Shown piece by piece: positions 59,385-64,000 of a stretch of DNA of 64,000 bases; position 1 is the first letter of the stretch; each line of letters begins with the position of its first letter. Source of the stretch: Xestospongia bergquistia (Eukaryota; Porifera; Demospongiae; Haplosclerida; Petrosiidae). Below the pieces are notes generated by a model. The model made no database searches, had not been told where the DNA came from, and saw nothing but the letters and a program-made list of their open reading frames with translations. The stretch is from positions 3,671,501-3,735,500 of the forward strand of contig OZ014425.1 of the NCBI GenBank assembly GCA_963965975.1, in the 5' to 3' direction. The position numbers and the translations under genes were made by a program.

Positions 59385-60653
59385 CTAATACAATCCAGGG
59401 ATCAGTCTCCACTTCACTAATTGGCAATATTTATCCCAATCTTTTCCATACTTCTTCTGACAGTTCTCTTCATCTCTCAATTGACGATGTATAAGAAGGA
59501 AAATAAAATAAATAACATAAAAATATGGAAGAATATTTTCCATACCACAGGGAAGAGACCAAGATAAAGCCATCACTAAATCACCCACATAGTTAGGGTG
59601 ACGACACATTCCCCACCATCCTGATACTATCAATTTTGTACCACGTTGTGTAGGAAGAGTCTCAAGGTGCTGAACTGATGGATGATGTGGGTTTCGACGA
59701 AACTGGTCTTTCTGAGAGTTTGCTCCACGAAAAATAGCATAGCCTAGTACTTTCAAAGCTACAATAGCAATGATAGCCCACCACTGTAGAGATGTTGGAT
59801 GATCAACTAAATAACGAGCTTGAATACTGTATGTGAAAGGGACCCAAGTTAAATCTCCAAATGCCAACATGAATCCAAATCCATCATGAACAATATCCAT
59901 AGTTGTCAAAATGGCGTCCTCAAACCAGAGAGCATCAAGAACATACCATGACTGGAAAACACAGACAAGAATCATCGAAGCAGAGACATAACCAAGTTTC
60001 TCATATTGTGTAGCCATCATACAATAGTTGATAATAACCCATCCAATAAGACCAGGACGCAACTCACAAAACACTTTCCAGTCTAGTATGCCAATACGAG
60101 GGTTAAGCTCTCGTCCCATAAAGAAATCATAGAAACAGTTACCACTGTTACCACCAAGAGCAAGTAGGGTTCCTGGATAGAAGGAACGTACATAAAGATA
60201 AACAGAAAAGATAAAAGAGAAAACTATGGCAGCCATTGCAAATGCAAGATAATGGTGGTATAAGAAGCTGACAGGTAGTTTGTAATAACAATAAACTAAT
60301 ACAAATAAAATGTGAGCTAAAATGAAAGCATATATTCCATTTAGTTTGTATTTCAAAGTGGTCCCATCTCGTAGCCGTGATCCTTTGACAACACGTCCTA
60401 GAGGAGATAAGTAGATAACAATGTTAAAGACAAACCAGATCACAAAAATCAAGAAAGCTAAAGGATGCCAGAATTCACTCCAAGGAGGTATTTGACCTGG
60501 AACAAGATCACACCCAGCTTTATTACAAAATGTGTAGAGCCCAATTACAGTCACTGGAAGCCCAATTGTCATAAAAGTGGTACCTAGAGGTCCCAGGAAC
60601 TCATAATGAGTTGTACGAGGATTGAGAAGTTTGTTAGAATCAGTAGACGTCAT
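59385..60653 (-). CDS. TM7SF2: Delta(14)-sterol reductase, copy B
   Basis: Full-length 422-residue twin of the copy at 42180. I see only two residue differences, Thr 207 to Ile and Glu 246 to Asp. All family motifs are intact (FGDLTWVPF, SGWWGMCRHPNYVGD). The near-identity over the whole coding region points to very recent duplication or gene conversion. Same convergent VWA neighbour and same 79-bp gap to the beta-helix gene upstream. Confidence 0.92.
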   Translation of the reverse strand: MTSTDSNKLLNPRTTHYEFLGPLGTTFMTIGLPVTVIGLYTFCNKAGCDLVPGQIPPWSEFWHPLAFLIFVIWFVFNIVIYLSPLGRVVKGSRLRDGTTLKYKLNGIYAFILAHILFVLVYCYYKLPVSFLYHHYLAFAMAAIVFSFIFSVYLYVRSFYPGTLLALGGNSGNCFYDFFMGRELNPRIGILDWKVFCELRPGLIGWVIINYCMMATQYEKLGYVSASMILVCVFQSWYVLDALWFEDAILTTMDIVHDGFGFMLAFGDLTWVPFTYSIQARYLVDHPTSLQWWAIIAIVALKVLGYAIFRGANSQKDQFRRNPHHPSVQHLETLPTQRGTKLIVSGWWGMCRHPNYVGDLVMALSWSLPCGMENILPYFYVIYFIFLLIHRQLRDEENCQKKYGKDWDKYCQLVKWRLIPGLY

Positions 60654-60732
60654 AACAGATCAGACATTTAACTACCATATATGTATACCACCCACACGTT
60701 GTCACAAAAATAAGATTTTATAACTAAAAAAG

Positions 60733-63700
60733 TTAATGCAAATTATTAAAAGAAGTTTCCTGTTCAACAAAATCTATGTATTGAGTAATACCAAGGTCAT
60801 TGCTTTTTATTTGAATTTCATTTTCATTCTCTTCTGTTGGATTCTGCTCATTAATATGACGATGCTCAATAAACCGATTTCTAATTATCACTAGAAATGC
60901 AACAATAAAGACAAACACCATTATAACAAGTGGTATATAGTAACCCACAAGTAACAGTTTAGCAAAGGGAGTTATAAAGTGAATGACCTCCTTTCCACAG
61001 TCTAATACATTATATGTTGTAGATGTATTATTATCTGGAAAAATAGCTAAATTATTTTGAAGTGAAGGGTTAGTGTGTAGGACTAGGACAGCAAATAATA
61101 TAGTCAGAATAGTTGATTCAAGATAGTTGACCTTCTTGTCTTTATAAGGTTTAATATAACCATAGATCATAATCCATATTATGACAATCATCAGAATAAC
61201 AATCTAACAAATAATAATAATAATATATAAATTATACTAGTGTTATCAGTACTAACTGTATTTCCAGGAAATAAAGTAAGAACCAACATTAGAATGAAAC
61301 GTCTTCCCAATTCTATACCACACTACCATGATAATTTAATATTAAATGATTGTTTTAGAGATGAACTCATTCTAAATAGCCACCCATATATCTAAATAAT
61401 TATAATAATGTTAACTAAACAATGCCTTCCTTACATGTCTGTAATCTTTATAAGTTAGAAGTGAGAGACCAGGTAGAAGTAGTACTGTTAGCATTAAAAC
61501 AAGAGCAGCTATCCCTCCTATGAAAGCATGTCCATCAGTAAAGCATTCAATTTCACCATTCAGATACCATACCTAATGTATTTACAACATTACAATGATA
61601 TTTTATATTGTATGTACTACTTACATGTTTGGAATGAGCAATTTTAGGACAGTTTAATATATTATGTGCTGTATAAACAGTATGAGTATACACTAGTAAT
61701 AATACTGTCCATGCTCCGTGTAAATTAAGTGTGGGCACTGTATATCCTCTGCATGTTTTCCCTGCACAATATGAACTGATATGAGGAGAGAGTGAAAATA
61801 TCAAGATCAATAATGATTGATTGACTATAAGGATAATCTTACTTTAACGTAATTATTAAAGTTACAACAATAATTGATGTCACAAATGGTAGAAACCTCA
61901 AACCATAGGATACTACAATGTTTAGGTTACTATAAACACAAAAATCATAAGGAAAATAAAGACTCAAAGCACTAGATAAATAATACAACTAGAGGATCAG
62001 AAAGAGATAAGAACAGTCTTTGTAATTTGATCTTATATATTTTCCTCCAGTTAGAAAAGTCTCTGGAAAATGTAGTGTTATAAATGGCATTACCTAATAT
62101 TATTAAACAATAAATATATTTTATTATCTCATAGTACACAGTACCTGGATATAGAACAAAAATGGATAGAACAATGTTGGAAGTGGTTTGTCTAACAATA
62201 TTATTATAACTAGTATTATAACTTCAACAATTACTACAATAATAGAATTAATATTACACTCAATAATATATTTAGTTATACCTAAGACTGGAATAAGAAC
62301 AACATTAGAGTTGGTACAAGTTACACATCTGTTTAATAACACACTTACTCCCTGACCTTTAGGACATTCTCCACATAATAAACCTAACAGATGTTAGTAA
62401 ATAACTATTGATTGTTACACTATACCTTTTCGTCCACATGCACATTGTCTGCTTGGTTGTGAGTTAGTGTAGACATAAGCACAATATGATGGACCTATAC
62501 TTGTATTAAAGAAACATTGACAATAGCCTGGTGGACATTGATAGAAGTAGAGATTAGGTTCTTGTCCATGTAATCTAGTAGCCCATTGGTATGACTATTA
62601 GAGAGAGAAACAGAACATGGAGATACTTTATGTCTAGTGTAATATACCTGAATAATAATAGAGTCTTGGTCTTCTTCACAAAGTACTATCTGACGTTGAT
62701 TGTTATCACAAGTGCAGTACTTATGAAGTGAGTGACTACTGTCCAGAGATGAGAGCTGATATCCACCAAGACATTCTTTACCCAAAAGAGGTAAATTATA
62801 AACAGCACTCTTAAAGAAAATAGTTTTATAATTCAATTTTTGTCATACTTACTGAAGAACTTTGAACAGCAAAGCTAACTTGTTGTATAGTAACATTGCC
62901 TAGTGAGCCATCATCAGTGAAGTTAGAAATAGAATAAGATACATTAGTAACATATGGTTCTTTAGTTATTAAGAAAGTATCTGGCTTCAGATGAACTAAC
63001 ATTTCATCAATAGTCACATTCTACATGGATTACCATCATTGAAACAAAAACTTTAAAGTGTATAAAATACCTGATATTTTTTGTTTGGAATAAAAGACAA
63101 TCTTGTAATTGAGCCTGTGAGTTGTCCTAATTCATCTATTGCCTTCAATGCAAGTTTTAGATTTTGTCCAGGCCAACCAGTCAACTAACAACAGTTATTC
63201 AATTTAAGAATGTCATAGACACTCTAACCTCTGTAGAATCAGCATTGATATTAACAGCTGTAGTAACAATAGATTTGTGTCTATCCTCTTGATTAGTATA
63301 ACCAATATTGTTATTATCATCTCTGTATAATAGAGATATTAAAAAGAAGGAGAAATATATTGTGAATACCTGATATTAAAGATGGGCCATTCAGGAAAAT
63401 AAGATGCATTAAAGAAAGGTTGAGTAAATCCTGTCCAGGTACAGGCAGAGAGGCTGGAGGCATAAATAGCTGAACCAAATAATGCTGTGTTGTCAGTAAA
63501 TGTGATATTAATACCATCCTTGAAACAGGGATAGAGAAAAAGAATTTTAATATTTATTAATTACATTATTAAATTAACGATAATGGATGATAAAACATAA
63601 TCATATTAGAATCAAGTATACCTATCATATCAAAATATAATAATATATGCTGATAATTATTATGAGAACATTAAAATCACATAATATATTATCATTATTT

Positions 63701-64000
63701 CTCACCTGGACCCATTGAGAAGGAGGTCTTTGTTGATTAGAATATAATAACATAAAACATTGTGGATTATATTGAATTTTAGTAAAAACTGAGGATTTCC
63801 TTGTACTATCAACAAATATGCTTGAACCATACCTATAAAAAAGACAATATATGTGTATATAATTTTTAATAATCATATAGAGTGTACATACCGACCAGAG
63901 TTCCCTTGAAAGAGCATATTCAAACCAGGCAAGAGTCTAAGTTGTGCAAAGGAAAGAAGGTGGAGTGCACCTCCATCTACAGCAGTATTATTAATGAAGT
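60733..64000 (-). pseudogene. Beta-helix multi-transmembrane gene, copy C (partial, probably broken)
   Basis: Matches copy A from its C-terminus up to the exon containing the FINNTAVDGGALHLL repeat, where the window ends; the N-terminal exons lie outside. Two lesions: a TGG Trp codon is TAG at 61323-61325 in the penultimate exon, and the donor GT after the exon ending FLTGGKY is AT at about 62035. Either would remove the last membrane segments and the tail. The last exon itself is open (EENENEIQIKSND). The stop depends on the exon phase, which I deduced from its neighbours, so a truncated functional product cannot be excluded. Confidence 0.7.

Overview
The window is nuclear DNA of an animal, most likely a demosponge close to Amphimedon queenslandica. 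The signs are AT-rich sequence, many very short GT-AG introns (often 40-60 bases), a metazoan collagen with small Gly-X-Y exons, a NACHT-LRR receptor gene of the type expanded in sponges, and multi-copy beta-helix membrane proteins with spliceosomal introns. Species assignment is inference from gene content. No tRNA, rRNA or CRISPR array was seen.

Layout. 1-7.5 kb is gene-poor repeat DNA: a large inverted repeat whose spacer holds a tandem array and a decayed pogo/Tigger-like transposase with a PHD-finger remnant, then three head-to-tail copies of the 5' flank of the next gene. 7.5-21.8 kb (+) is one giant collagen gene of more than 90 small exons: a TSPN/laminin-G-like N-terminal domain, a long collagenous region, a multiplexin-type trimerisation-like module, a second long collagenous region, and a second such module. 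It contains two sets of tandemly duplicated exon blocks. 22.1-23.6 kb (-) is a three-exon gene resembling the non-RPAC2 isoform of POLR1D, with a 362-bp Mutator-like foldback element in its first intron. 23.7-27.2 kb (+) is an NLR with a CARD-like domain, NACHT and LRRs; a decayed LRR fragment of a second NLR lies 1.1 kb further on. 28.7-30.8 kb holds an NPC2-like sterol-binding protein (-) head to head with a 3-beta-HSD/NSDHL-like dehydrogenase (+).

31-64 kb is a segmental-duplication array. It contains four VWA-Vwaint genes (+), two nearly identical C14-sterol-reductase genes (-), and three copies of a large beta-helix, multi-transmembrane gene (-). The apparent full cassette is VWA, then convergent reductase, then the beta-helix gene 80 bp upstream of the reductase on the same strand. 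The first two VWA copies keep only the last few codons of a reductase behind them. Of the beta-helix copies, only the first (43.5-49.4 kb) looks intact. The second has a 5' truncation, a stop codon, indels and a lost splice site. The third, cut by the window end, has a stop codon and a lost donor site.

Shared themes are sterol metabolism (NPC2-like, NSDHL-like, sterol reductases), cell-surface and matrix proteins (collagen, beta-helix proteins) and innate sensing (NLR). Physical linkage of these is observed; functional linkage is inference.
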